Source of the DNA: Rhea pennata
Taxonomy: Eukaryota; Chordata; Aves; Rheiformes; Rheidae
DNA: 64,000 nucleotides
Assembly: GCF_028389875.1 (NCBI RefSeq)
Contig: NC_084663.1
Coordinates: 215,846,876-215,910,875, forward strand
Direction of reading: 5' to 3'
The notes beneath the pieces are model-generated. The model was not told where the DNA came from, made no database searches, and worked only from the letters and a program-made list of their open reading frames with translations. Positions 38,690 through 50,600 of the stretch are shown here, piece by piece. The first letter of the stretch is position 1. The number at the start of each line of letters is the position of its first letter. The position numbers and the translations under genes are program-made.

Positions 38690-41205
38690 CCGTGACCTGG
38701 GGGGGCCGGGGGGGACGACGAGCGTGGGGGGCGACCTGAGAGGGGACCGTGACCTGGGGGGGCCGGGGGGGGGGACACGAGCGTGGGGGCGACCTGAGAG
38801 GGGACCGTGACCTGGGGGGGCCGGGGGGGGGACGACGACGAGCGTGGGGGCGACCTGAGAGGGGACCGTGACCTGGGGGGGCCGGGGGGGGGGACGACGA
38901 GCGTGGGGGGCGACCTGAGAGGGGACCGTGACCTGGGGGGGGCTGGGGGGGGGACGACGAGCGTGGGGGGCGACCTGAGAGGGGACCGTGACCTGGGGGG
39001 GCCGGGGGGGGGGACACGAGCGTGGGGGGCGACCTGAGAGGGGACCGTGACCCGGGGGGGCCGGGGGGGGGGGACGACGAGCGTGGGGGGCGACCTGAGA
39101 GGGGACCGTGACCTGGGGGGGCCGGGGGGGGGGGGACGACGAGCGTGGGGGCGACCTGAGAGGGGACCGTGACCCGGGGGGGCCGGGGGGGGGGACGACG
39201 AGCGTGGGGGGCGACCTGAGAGGGGACCGTGACCTGGGGGGGCCGGGGGGGGGACACGAGCGTGGGGGGCGACCTGAGAGGGGACCGTGACCTGGGGGGC
39301 CGGGGGGGGGGATGACGAGCGTGGGGGCGACCTGAGAGGGGACCGTGACCTGGGGGGGCCGGGGGGGGGGGGACGACGAGCGTGGGGGCGACCTGAGAGG
39401 GGACCGTGACCTGGGGGGGCCGGGGGGGGGGACGACGAGCGTGGGGGCGACCTGAGAGGGGACCGTGACCTGGGGGGGCCGGGGGGGGGACACGAGCGTG
39501 GGGGGCGACCTGAGAGGGGACCGTGACCTGGGGGGGCCGGGGGGGGGGGGGACACGAGCGTGGGGGCGACCTGAGAGGGGACCGTGACCTGGGGGGGCCG
39601 GGGGGGGGGACGACGAGCGTGGGGGGCGACCTGAGAGGGGACCGTGACCTGGGGGGGCCGGGGGGGGGACACAACGAGCGTGGGGGGCGACCTGAGAGGG
39701 GACCGTGACCTGGGGGGCCGGGGGGGGGACACAACGAGCGTGGGGGGCGACCTGAGAGGGGTCCGTGACCTGGGGGGGCCGGGGGGGGGACGACGAGCGT
39801 GGGGGGCGACCTGAGAGGGGACCGTGACCTGGGGGGGCCGGGGGGGGGGGACACGAGCGTGGGGGGCGACCTGAGAGGGGACCGTGACCTGGGGGGGCCG
39901 GGGGGGGGGGACGACGAGCGTGGGGGGCGACCTGAGAGGGGACCGTGACCTGGGGGGGCCGGGGGGGGGGGACGACGAGCGTGGGGGCGACCTGAGAGGG
40001 GACCGTGACCTGGGGGGGCCGGGGGGGGGGGGACGACGAGCGTGGGGCGACCTGAGAGGGGACCGTGACCTGGGGGGCCGGGGGGGGGACACAACGAGCG
40101 TGGGGGGCGACCTGAGAGGGGTCCGTGACCTGGGGGGGCCGGGGGGGGGACGACGAGCGTGGGGGGCGACCTGAGAGGGGACCGTGACCTGGGGGGGCCG
40201 GGGGGGGGGGACACGAGCGTGGGGGGCGACCTGAGAGGGGACCGTGACCTGGGGGGGCCGGGGGGGGGGGACGACGAGCGTGGGGGGCGACCTGAGAGGG
40301 GACCGTGACCTGGGGGGGCCGGGGGGGGGGGACGACGAGCGTGGGGGCGACCTGAGAGGGGACCGTGACCCGGGGGGGCCGGGGGGGGGGGGACGACGAG
40401 CGTGGGGGCGACCTGAGAGGGGACCGTGACCCGGGGGGGCCGGGGGGGGGGACGACGAGCGTGGGGGCGACCTGAGAGGGGACCGTGACCCGGGGGGGCC
40501 GGGGGGGGGGACGACGAGCGTGGGGGGCGACCTGAGAGGGGACCGTGACCCGGGGGGGCCGGGGGGGGGGACGACGAGCGTGGGGGGCGACCTGAGAGGG
40601 GACCGTGACCCGGGGGGGCCGGGGGGGGGGACGACGAGCGTGGGGGGCGACCTGAGAGGGGTCCGTGACCCGGGGGGGCCGGGGGGGGGGGGACGATGAG
40701 CGTGGGGGGCGACCTGAGAGGGGTCCGTGACCTGGGGGGGCCGGGGGGGGGGGACGACGAGCGTGGGGGGCGACCTGAGAGGGGACCGTGACCTGGGGGG
40801 GCCGGGGGGGGGGACACGAGCGTGGGGGCGACCTGAGAGGGGTCCGTGACCTGGGGGGGCCGGGGGGGGGGGGGACGACGAGCGTGGGGGGCGACCTGAG
40901 AGGGGTCCGTGACCCGGGGGGGCCGGGGGGGGGGGGACGACGAGCGTGGGGGCGACCTGAGAGGGGACCGTGACCTGGGGGGGCCGGGGGGGGGGGGACG
41001 ACGAGCGTGGGGGGCGACCTGAGAGGGGACCGTGACCCGGGGGGGCCGGGGGGGGGACGACGAGCGTGGGGGCGACCTGAGAGGGGACCGTGACCTGGGG
41101 GGGCCGGGGGGGGGGGGGACGACGAGCGTGGGGGGCGACCTGAGAGGGGTCCGTGACCTGGGGGGGCCGGGGGGGGGGGGGGGGGACACGAGCGTGGGGG
41201 GCGAC
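38690..41205. repeat. About 60-bp G-run minisatellite in NUMA1 intron 1, about 42 copies
   Basis: Units read GACCTGAGAGGGGACCGTGA, CCTGGGGGGGCCGGGGGGG and GACGACGAGCGTGGGGGGC. Copies differ mainly in G-tract length (58-66 bases) and in CCTG versus CCCG. A minus-strand frame of about 1000 Pro/Ser/Arg residues is an artefact. Confidence 0.95.
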
Positions 41206-41310
41206 CTGAGCGGCGCGGTGGGCGCGCAGGAACCCGGGGGCCTCTCCCTCGCGGGGGGGATGTTCGCGCCCCGCTCAGGGCCTTCGTCTGGCCTCACCCC
41301 TCCAGGGCTC

Positions 41311-41348
41311 CCTCCTCCTCCTCCTCCTCCTCCTCCTCCTCCTCCTCC
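41311..41348. repeat. (CCT)n microsatellite
   Basis: About 13 copies of CCT. Confidence 0.95.
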
Positions 41349-42843
41349 GCTTCCGTTCTGCGTGGATTTACGCAGGTCTTGGCCTCCCCAGCGTGCGGGG
41401 AGCAGCGGTTTTTGGGAAAACCGCGCCCCGGACCTGCAGAAAAAGCCTTGCGGCCCGCGTCGCTCTGCGCCGAGCTGCGCTCCTGCTGCAGACGGGACTC
41501 GATCTGCCGCCGCAACAGATTTCTTTCAAGAGGAAAATCAAGATTCGGCCTGCGGTAGCCCGCGCTGGCGCGGCAGGGAGACGTGGCCGCAGCCCCGGCA
41601 CCCCCGACGGCCGCCGGGCGCCTGCGACGGTCCGCGGAAAACCCCGCGGAAAACTCCTCGGCTGCGGTTCGGGACTGTCGCCTGGAAGCGTCTCGCCGGG
41701 CGCGAGCGGCCGCTGGGTCCGTCCCTGGCGCTCCGCGGGGACAGCGGGCCCGGACGCTGCTCCGGGGCGGCCTGCTCCCCTTCGCCGCCGCGGACAGGGG
41801 TTTCGTTCCTCGGCGCTCCCGGTCCGCGTCCCGCCGACTGCGCCGGCTCTGCTCGGACTCTGATCGGTGCGTCGCTGAAGCGCCTCCGCCTGACGCTGGG
41901 TGACTTTTTTTCCCCGAGGGCTCCCGGTTTGCGCAGCTGCGGCGCGCGGTGCTTCGCGCCGTGCCGTGCTGCGTGCGCGCCGCGGCGAGGCTCCGCGCGC
42001 CGAACCAGGCTGCGGCTCTCGTCGCGCGGCGGCCCTGCCTTCCCGCGTCCGGAGCCGGAGCGGCCGGCGCCCAGGGAAGCCCCGGTGTGCTCGGGCAGAG
42101 CCCTGCAGCCCGCGGGAGAGGGCCTGTGCGCGGCACGGGGTGCCAGCCGAAGGCTTTTCCGCGCTTTACCTACCCGGAGAAATCGAGCCGCGGTCTCCTG
42201 CAGAGCGGTCGGGAGCGGCTCCTCCTGCAAAGGCAGGACGGGCCGCGCGGGTTTCTGCCCTGCTCGGCGCTCGCCCCGCGAGATCTTCGCGAAAACGCAG
42301 GCTTTGGCGAGCAGCTTTGCGCGTAGCCGGTTATTCCGGCGCAGCCGAAGCCACCGGCCGGGGCGCGGCGGAAGGAACCGCGGTGCCGGGGCACGGCCGG
42401 CCGCCGCGCGGCGCTGGAAACGGGGGCGCCCGCGCAGGACGCTGGCCAGCCTGCGCGGGGCCGGGGAGAGGAGAGCTCTGGTGCCCCCCGCCGCGGCGCC
42501 GAGCCCCAGCCTTCGCCGAGGGGATAAAGCCGTTCCCGTGCCGGCCCGAAGCGGGCGGCCGGGGGCCGTCGCGGCGCTCCCGCGGCGCCTTTAACGCGAG
42601 CCGCCCGCCCGGCGCGCCGTGACGTGCGGTGGCGGGCCGCCAGGAAGGGGAACCGTCCCCCGCCGCCGGCCCGAGGAGCGGGCCGCCGGCTCGCGCTCCG
42701 CTCGCGCTCCCGCCGCGCCGGCCCCAGGGGTCGAAATGCGGGCGGCGCGTTAGCCCCCCTCCCCTCCGCTCCCCTGGGCCGCAGTCGGGTAAGGCGCCAG
42801 CGCCGGCTTCCTCCACCTTCCTTGTTTGCGTTAAGGCGGCTGG

Positions 42844-42913
42844 GAGGAGGAGGAGGAGGAGGAGGAGGAGGAGGAGGAGGAGGAGGAGGAGGAGGAGGAG
42901 GAGGAGGAGGAGG
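42844..42913. repeat. (GGA)n microsatellite
   Basis: About 23 copies of GGA/GAG on the plus strand. Confidence 0.95.
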
Positions 42914-43843
42914 GAGGCTGGGGCGAGCGGGGGCGACCCCGGGGCAGCGGCGCCGGGTTCCCGCGCCGGCGCCCCGCTCGCCCCCGGGGCTGCGCGGGAG
43001 CCGGCGAAGGGCCGAGCTGCGCTCGCCAACATCCGGGGCTCCGGGCTTTCCGCGGGGCGGCGGCTGCCCTGCCGCGTCGGCGTTGCTGTTGTTGGTTTCT
43101 CTTTGTTCTGCGCGTACAGACTCGGCGGTTTCTCGTTCTTTTTTTACTTAATTTCCTCCCCCCGCAACCTCTTCCCGCGGGAGCCCGTGGCGGCGGCCGG
43201 CGCGCCGCGGGGTCCAGAGCCGCGCGCTCGCGTAACGCCGCCTCTCCGCCGGCCCGGCCGTCGCCGTCCCCCCTCCTTCCCCCTGGCAGCTTCCCTGGGA
43301 AGTTTTTTCCTCCCTGCGGCTCCAGGGAGGCGGCTGCCCGGCGCTCGCCTTCCCCGGCACGCTCGCCTTCCCCGGCGCTCGGCCCGCTCTCGTTAGCCCC
43401 GCGTTCGGCGAGCCGCGGCTCTGCAGCGGGTAGCTCTTCTCCCTTGCTGCCCCTGGTGCTTTTCCCCCCGCCCTTGCTCCCGTGGAAAGGCAATCCCAAC
43501 GGAGGAAAACAACCCCACAACCCACCCCCCCTCCATCTCCCGCGGTGGAGCCCCGGCTTGCCGGCGCGCGAGTGCCCCGGGGATCTGCTCCAGGGCCGGG
43601 CCGCCGCGGGGACCGGCGTGCCGCGAGCGTCGGGGACGCTTCGGGCCGGGCAAGCCGCAGGGCCAGAGCAAGCGGTGCCGGGCGGGGGGGAGAAGCCCCC
43701 GGCGTCCCCGGTCCGGGGGCGGGGGGAGAGGAGCCCCCGAGAGCCGCAGGGGAGCAGCGCGCCCGGCCAGCGGGGCGGGCGCGGGTTTCCCATCCGGCTT
43801 GCAAAAGGCACTGCTGCGCTTGTTTTGCACTCTTTTTTTTAAA

Positions 43844-43845
<2 letters not shown>

Positions 43846-43871
<26 letters not shown>
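43846..43871. repeat. (AT)13 microsatellite
   Basis: Thirteen AT dinucleotides after a T8A6 run, a rare AT island in this CpG-rich region. Confidence 0.95.
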
Positions 43872-43874
<3 letters not shown>

Positions 43875-44646
43875 TTTTTTCCCCGGCGTGTCGGGAGGAG
43901 AGGACCGCGCGGGGCTCCTCTAAAGCGTCTGCGTGCTTTTCCCAGCCCGGGTCCGAGTTTGCTGGGGATCCCGGGGCAGGGAGATAGGAGCGCCCGCCGC
44001 GCTATCGTCGCGCAAGCGCCGACGAGCCGTCCCTGCAGCGCGGCGATAGCCGGCTCGCGGGCCGCCCCGCCGAGGAGCGAGGGGAAAAGCTGCTGCCAGC
44101 TGAACGCGGGGCCAGGCAGCGCCCGGGACGCGTCGGGGCGCCGATGGCCGGAGCTGCGACCGGTTCTCTGCGCCGCGGCGGGCGCCGCCGTCGCGTCCCG
44201 CGCGGAGCCCCCGGCTCGGCGTTCGGTCCCGCTCGCGCGCCCGCCGGGGAGGGGGCCGGCGGCTTCGGCCGGGCACGAAGCCGGCGCCGCGTTACGGAGG
44301 GCCTCGAGCGCCCGGGAAAGCTCGGCGGTGGGAGCAGGGACGAAACGCGGCGTTTCCCGGGGCGGGCGGCAGAGCTCGCAACCCGGGGCCCCGGCTGCGC
44401 TTGGCCGCCGCGCTCGGGCCCCTAATTGGTTTCCAGGCTGCGTATTCGCTTGGGAATTTAGGTCATCGGACTACAGTTCCCGCGCTGTGCTGTCAGTCGC
44501 GCGCTCGAGGCCGAGCGGGGCTGGCTCCTTCCTCCTCCGGCGGCGTTTGCGGGCTGTACATCGATGTCGTCGCTGTGCTTGCTCTTCAACTCCCCTTTTC
44601 TGCTGGCTTTTCCAGGTTGGGACGGTAAGCTGGCAGCCTCGCAAAG

Positions 44647-47600
44647 ATGCCTCTGCACGCCACGAGAGCCGCGGCAATCCTCGCTTGGGTAAAGCGCCCT
44701 TCTCCCCTCGTAGCTCGCTCTTTAGGCGGGACCCGCTGCCGGGGTGGGTTTGCAGCTGCTGCTTTGGCGACAGCCGCTCCCTGGGGGAACGGCCCCGATG
44801 CCTGGGATGGGGGCTTCCTCAGCAGTGCGGTGCCGGCGCCCCGTGGCAGGGGGACGACCGGCTCGCAGCTCCCGCCGAGGATGCAGCGGCGCTGCGGCTG
44901 CCTGGCGCTGCCCGGGACGCTCCCCCGGAGCCAGGCAGCGCCGCAGCCGCGCCGAGCACCGCGGCGTGACGAACCGGGGTCGGGTTCGGCCGTCGCCTTC
45001 TAGGTGCTCGGTCCAGGGCTCCGAGAAGCAGCTTTGGGTTAGCCGGTTTTGCCAGACCAAAGTCTCGGTTTCCCCCTAGCAGAACAGGGAGACGATGGGA
45101 TCTGCGGCGCGCCTTGCTGCTGGGTCCCGGGTTTCTCACCACCCCGTCCCGTTTCCAGGTGAACAGTACAGAAGTCTGTACAGATCCCCTCGATGATCTG
45201 TCGCAGCTCCAGGACTGCAGCGTCTTCATCAAGATCATCAACAAAATGTGAGTGCGAGGAGCTGGAGGGCTCTCTCCGAGCTGCCTGGCTGGACGCGAGC
45301 CGCAGGCTCCGAGTGCCGGAGCGCGGGCCGAGAGCCTCGTCGCGGTGCCGGCGGGGTGGGAGGAAGGGCCGAGGCCGTGCCCCCCTCCGGGGGAGGCAGA
45401 GGGATCCGTCCCCTCTGTGCGAGCCTCGCGCAGAAGCAGAGCGCCCGCGTAAGCGGCGCCGCTTCCTGGGCGCGCTCCGCAGCGCGCTGCCGTGCCGCGG
45501 GAGGCTCCCGCGCCTTCGCGCCGCGGCTCCTTCGCGTGTAAACGCAGCCTGCGTGCGCCGGTGAGCCTTTTGGGCAGCCCGGCCCTGCCCTGCCCTGCCT
45601 TGCCCTGCCGCAGCTCGGCCTCGAGGGAAGCCCGCTCGAGCCCCGGCCGGGAGCAGGAGCCGAGCTTCTCGGGTCGGCGTCCGGGGGGATCCCGGAGCCC
45701 TGCGGCGCTCCGCAGGACGGAGCTGCTGTTTCTCCGTAAATGCTGCTCAGCCTAGGAAACAGCCCGGCAAGTTTTCCTTAGCTGCAGCCGCAGGACCTTG
45801 AGGAAGCTTCGGGCTTGTAAAGCCGCTTAAAGAGCGGTGGCTCTCCTCCGCTGTGAGCGGTCCTGTTTGCTTCCCTGGCCGCTTCCGAGCGTGACGCGGG
45901 CAGGATTAACCCTGCTGGCTGCAGAGAGCCGTTTGCTCCAGCCCGGGCCCCGCGGCAGGGGTGGCCGTGCTTCGGGGCAGGGGTTGGAGGAACGCCTCTC
46001 GGGGGAGGTGTGTTTGCTGCTTGCGAGCAAGGGCCATTAAAACCTCTAAGCCATAACGGAGATGGGAGCCGGCAGCGTGCCTGTGGTTGCAGCTGCTTGT
46101 AACCACTGAACCCGAGAGGCCGCTCCGGGAGGAGCAAGGCGGCCGTGAGGCTGCCAGCTGCAGCTGAAGCTCATTGCTTTCAAATCCTTCCTGCCGGAGC
46201 TTCATGGACGCCCGCCTGCTATAATTATCCCCTGCGCTGCGTAACGAGAGCCTGCGCCGAGCAGGGCTCCGACTGTGCGGCGGCTGGGGAGGAAGGAGCC
46301 GCCTGCGCCGGGGATATATTTAGTCAGCCCTGATTACTCTCCTGGTCCGTGCTCGAGCTCGGCCGAGCCGGGATCGCCCGCTGCGTGCGTGCACGGAATA
46401 GCCCGTAGCTTGATACGCGGGGGCGGCAGCGGGGCAGACGCTGCAGGAGACGGCCCGCCCCGAAGGCGAGCTCCCTTCCGCACGGGCGGCCGGGCTGGGA
46501 AACCCCAAAGCCCCCGGGGTCTGAAATAGCCGGGGGGACCCGCAGCGGCGTTGCCCGAGCGCAGGCAGGTGCGGCGTGCGGGGACGCCGTCTCCGTTTGA
46601 GCTGGCCAGGGTTGCTCGCGCCAGCGCCCGGTTGCATAAGAGCCAGCGTGTCTCCTGTGAAGATGGACGCTGGCAAAGCACCGCGTGCTTAGTCTCTGCC
46701 CGGAGCGTTAAAGTAACCTGTGCACCCCGCTAGCCACAGGACGGAGGAGGGGGAGTCGGTTCTGGAGCGGCCGCTGCCGGAGAGGATCGCCTTCGTCCGC
46801 GGCTTTCTGCAGAGTAAGCGCCTCCGCGGGAAGCGGCCGGCCCCGCTCGGTGCCGCCTCCGCGAGCGGCTCGTCCCCGGCCCCGCCGGCGCTGAGCGCCC
46901 TGGCTCCCTACCCAGGCTCGTTTGGCGCGAGCAGTGCCGCCCAGAGCCCGTGGCGGGGAAGGAAAGCTCTCCGGGGGGATGCTCGCCCCGGCCGGGCTGG
47001 GCGCAGAGCAGAGGGCCTGCTTGGTCAGTGCTGACCGCCTGCGCTTGGGGCAGGTTTTTTAACCTGGTACCTGGCTCCAAGCTGGTTAAATCCAGATGGA
47101 AAATCCTTATAAAAACAGGATCCCTCAAAGGGGAGATACTGTGTTGCATCTCCCAGAGTGGAGGCATCATCCTGGGCTGGACTCTGCTTGTGCTGCTGGT
47201 GGAAGAGCAAAAGGCGCAGAGAGACCCCAGGGGCGAGGTGGGAGGGTTGGAGCCAAGGGTTAAGCTGCCAGAAGAGCAGCCCGGTCGCAGTTACCGTTAG
47301 AGGCTGTGCTGGGAGCTCAGCGCCGGAGCGCAGCCCGCTCGCGAGCGCCCACCGCGTTCCTCACCGCCTGCGACTCCCCTCTCCTTGGGGTGCTGGGGTG
47401 CCTAGCCCTCACCCCGTCGGCGACAGGCACGTGCCTGGGGTTGGTAGGCAACGTATCCTGCCCAACCGCTTCGGAAAGTGGCTCCCAGCTCTCCATCTCC
47501 CTCGCTTTCCCCTTCCTCCTGGTCACGGCAGATGTTCCCACGCGGCTAGACCTCTCGCTTCACGTTGCAGAGCACTGCAAGCACAAGTCGGCCATGGAGA

Positions 47601-50600
47601 ACCTGGTGTCGGCGCAGAAGCTCCTGGAGGCGGAGGAGCTGGAGTTGGCCAAGGTACCGGCCTTGAATTCGAGGGGTTTCGACAGCCCGCGGAGAAGAGC
47701 GCAGCCAGCTGACCCCGGCAGGGAAGGGGAGCGCGCGGCGGCGGCTCTGCGCCGTTGCCTTGCGCGCGCGGCTGCGACGGGGCAGCCCGGTCTCCGGCCG
47801 TGCCTCCGGGGTCCGGGCGCGGACGTGCTCCGGGGCAGGGGCGGGCGGGAAGCCGTGCGGCCTGCAGGCCGAATCCGCGCTGGCAGCGAGCGGCTGGCTG
47901 ACGTGCTGCCTCCTTTCAGGTGGCCGTACTGCTGCTCTACCACACCTCCATGAGCAGCAAAAGCCCTAGGAACTGGAACGAGCTTGACTACAAGATCCAG
48001 GTAATCCCCCTGGCTGCGGCTGGCTGTCTCCCGTGAGCTTGCCACGTGCGGTGCCCCAGGCTCCTGGCTGGGTTCCCCGGCGGGCAGAGGAGGGGGAGAA
48101 GAGCAGGTGCCTTCGTGTCTAAGGCTCTGCCTGTGGTCCTTGCCCTGAGACCTTCCCTTATGCTCTGGGCTCCCTTGAAATAAGGCGCGTGCCGGCGCAG
48201 GCACAAGCTGGGCGGGAGCCGCTGCCGGTCTCTCCGTGCTGAGAGCCCCAGCCCGCCACGGTTTGCTAACCCCGCGGCTCGTCCGACGCAGGTCGAGCTG
48301 GCGACAGTCCTCAAATTCGTGCTGGACAACGAAGAGAGCCTGAACGAGAACCTGGAGACGTTCCTGCAGAGGAAAGGTGAGCGCTGCGCGGGGTCGCGGG
48401 CGCCAGGTCTCTGCGGCCGCCTCGCAGGCGGCCCCGAAAGAGCGTGTGCTGGGGGCACCGGCCCCGCGTAACTGGTCACGCGCTCTGCGGGGGAGAGCGG
48501 CCCATTCGACCTGTCTTCTCCCAGCTGGCGTCAGTGCAGCACCCTGCTAAGCCTGAGAGGTTAACGTCGTTGCTCACGTTTGTTGTAGGAGTGCCCAAGG
48601 GCCAGCTAAGAGCGGGACAGAAATAGTAACGTTGCGGACAGCAGCAGTATGAGATACTGCGAGCGCTGAGCACTGTTGGCATCTTCCTTCGATTCCAGTG
48701 CTGCTAGCGTCTAATCGGCATGCACGACCTTTTTCTCTAGAGCATAAAAACTATTGGTTTGGGGATATATTTGTTTTTTCCCCTGTTTGTGCTGCTATAG
48801 CAACCAAAGTAGCAACACTGTCCAACTTCTGTAACTCCAAACTGCTGTCTGCTGCGCTGAACACTGCAGAATTTGACCCATGTAAGCTTTAATCTGTTAT
48901 CTTCTCTGAGAATGGGCTGTCCTGCACCTGCAGAGCCCTTCCCACTGGGAATGCTCCCAGGTTCTGTAAGACATGCTGCTGAAACGCGCTTTCCTTTGAG
49001 GCCTGAGCCGGGCAGGGTGTCCGCAGCGCGGTTGTGGGGGGGTGTTTGTTCTGGGAGTGCTGGGGCAGGACAGACCTGTCCGTAATGCGTAGGTGGAGCT
49101 GATACGACCGTGCAGTGCGGAAGTTTTATGGCTTTCTTGGTTGGGCTGGTCTGCCCCTTCTGGCGTTTGTGGTTCCTGTGCACCTTGGGACTTCAAACTG
49201 GGGCTTCGTGCTTCGGAGACGTCCCTTCTGGTGTTAAAATGAAGGTCACACTATTCTCCTTACTTGCGACTTCTAGCGCCCCTGTCCTCATCCAGCACGA
49301 GCTCTGAGGAGCATTCCCCTGTGTTCTCCCACCCGCACAAGCGAGAGGTGCGTTTCCTGGAGCTGCAGAAGATTGCCTCCTCCTCCTCCAGTGTGAACAA
49401 GTATGTCCTCAGCCTCTTGGACAGCTGGTTGGGGAGGGCAGGGGAGCTTCTAGGATGCAAAGATGCAGTTGGGATGCAGACTGGCTCAGCAGAGAAGCTC
49501 CTTCTGGCGTGGTGCAGCTCTCTTGCAAGCTCCTCAGCGGTGACACAGGGATGTAGGGCTATGAGATGAGGTCGGGCCATCAGCTCCTTCAAGCCTAGCT
49601 CTGTCCTTTGCAGCTAGCAGAGCTTTGCAGAGCAGTTTGTGGTCCTGGGCTCCCTTTCCTGTCTCGGGTTAGGTTTAGGAGTTCCAGGCTTGTGTCACTA
49701 CTGGAGACTTGGCAGCAAGTGTTAAATTGAAGCCTGTAGCTTGCTGGCCGCTCTGGAACGGGCTGCCGTGCTTCGTGGCTCTGGCTGTAGTGTAAAGCGA
49801 GAGGGAGACCTTGTCTGGGAACTGGAGGTGCTTGTGTATGTGCGTGCTAGGCGCGTACTGGCGTTAGCGCAAGCGAGATTCGGGTAGTGGCCTTACTGCT
49901 TGGGCGACGAGGCGTCAAAACGACTGCTGTGAGCCCGCCCCTGAGCTGGGGGGCACGGTGCGACCGCAGCGGGTCAGCCCGGACCGGGAGCGACCGTGCC
50001 CCAAGCTTGGCTCTCGATGACCGAGTTTTATGACGTGCTTCTTCACAGAATCCTCCCCGGCGCGCCCTCCTCGCCCGTGGGGGACGTCATGCAGACGCCG
50101 CAGTTCCAGCTGAGACGGCTGAAGAAGCAGCTGGCTGCTGAGAGAGAGAACCGGGACGAGCTGGAGATGGAGCTGGCGGAGAACCGCAAGCTCATCACAG
50201 AGAAGGGTGAGTAGCTAGCAGGACGTGCTGGAGCTCGGGGAGGCTTCTCCAGGGCTGTTCAGCTGCTGGGAAGCTTTGTTCTGGGGGGGTTCCTGCTGCT
50301 GTTATGACCCTGCCAGAGCCGTGCTCGTGCACGGTCTCTCCCGCTGACCTCTGGATAAGGGCAGCTTGCAGCTCCAGAGCTTTTCTGCTTTCCAGGGCAG
50401 GCAGGGGTTTACTATGTCTTGCTTCATGGTGGCAGCTGGACCAAGGGGACAATTACCAGCTTGTCTGGAATGAAGTGTGAGGCAGAAGGCCTTGCTGGTG
50501 GGAGCCAAGACAGCTCTGACAGTTGTAACAGCTCTGAGCAGGCAAATCTTGGAGACGGCTGTTAGTCGCGCTGCCAAACTGGTTGGAGCAGTCTGGCAGA

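Larger units (their letters stand above)
41206..44615 (+). other. NUMA1: NUMA1 5' intronic region, CpG-rich
   Basis: GC-rich, mostly non-repetitive DNA between the 60-bp array and the ATG exon. It contains three microsatellites, listed separately. Many short open frames exist on both strands without recognisable domains. Additional non-coding NUMA1 exons are possible but cannot be placed. Confidence 0.45.

Noticed and set aside
38277-41297. Minus-strand open frame of about 1000 residues
   Set aside because: It is the reverse reading of the 60-bp G-run array in NUMA1 intron 1.
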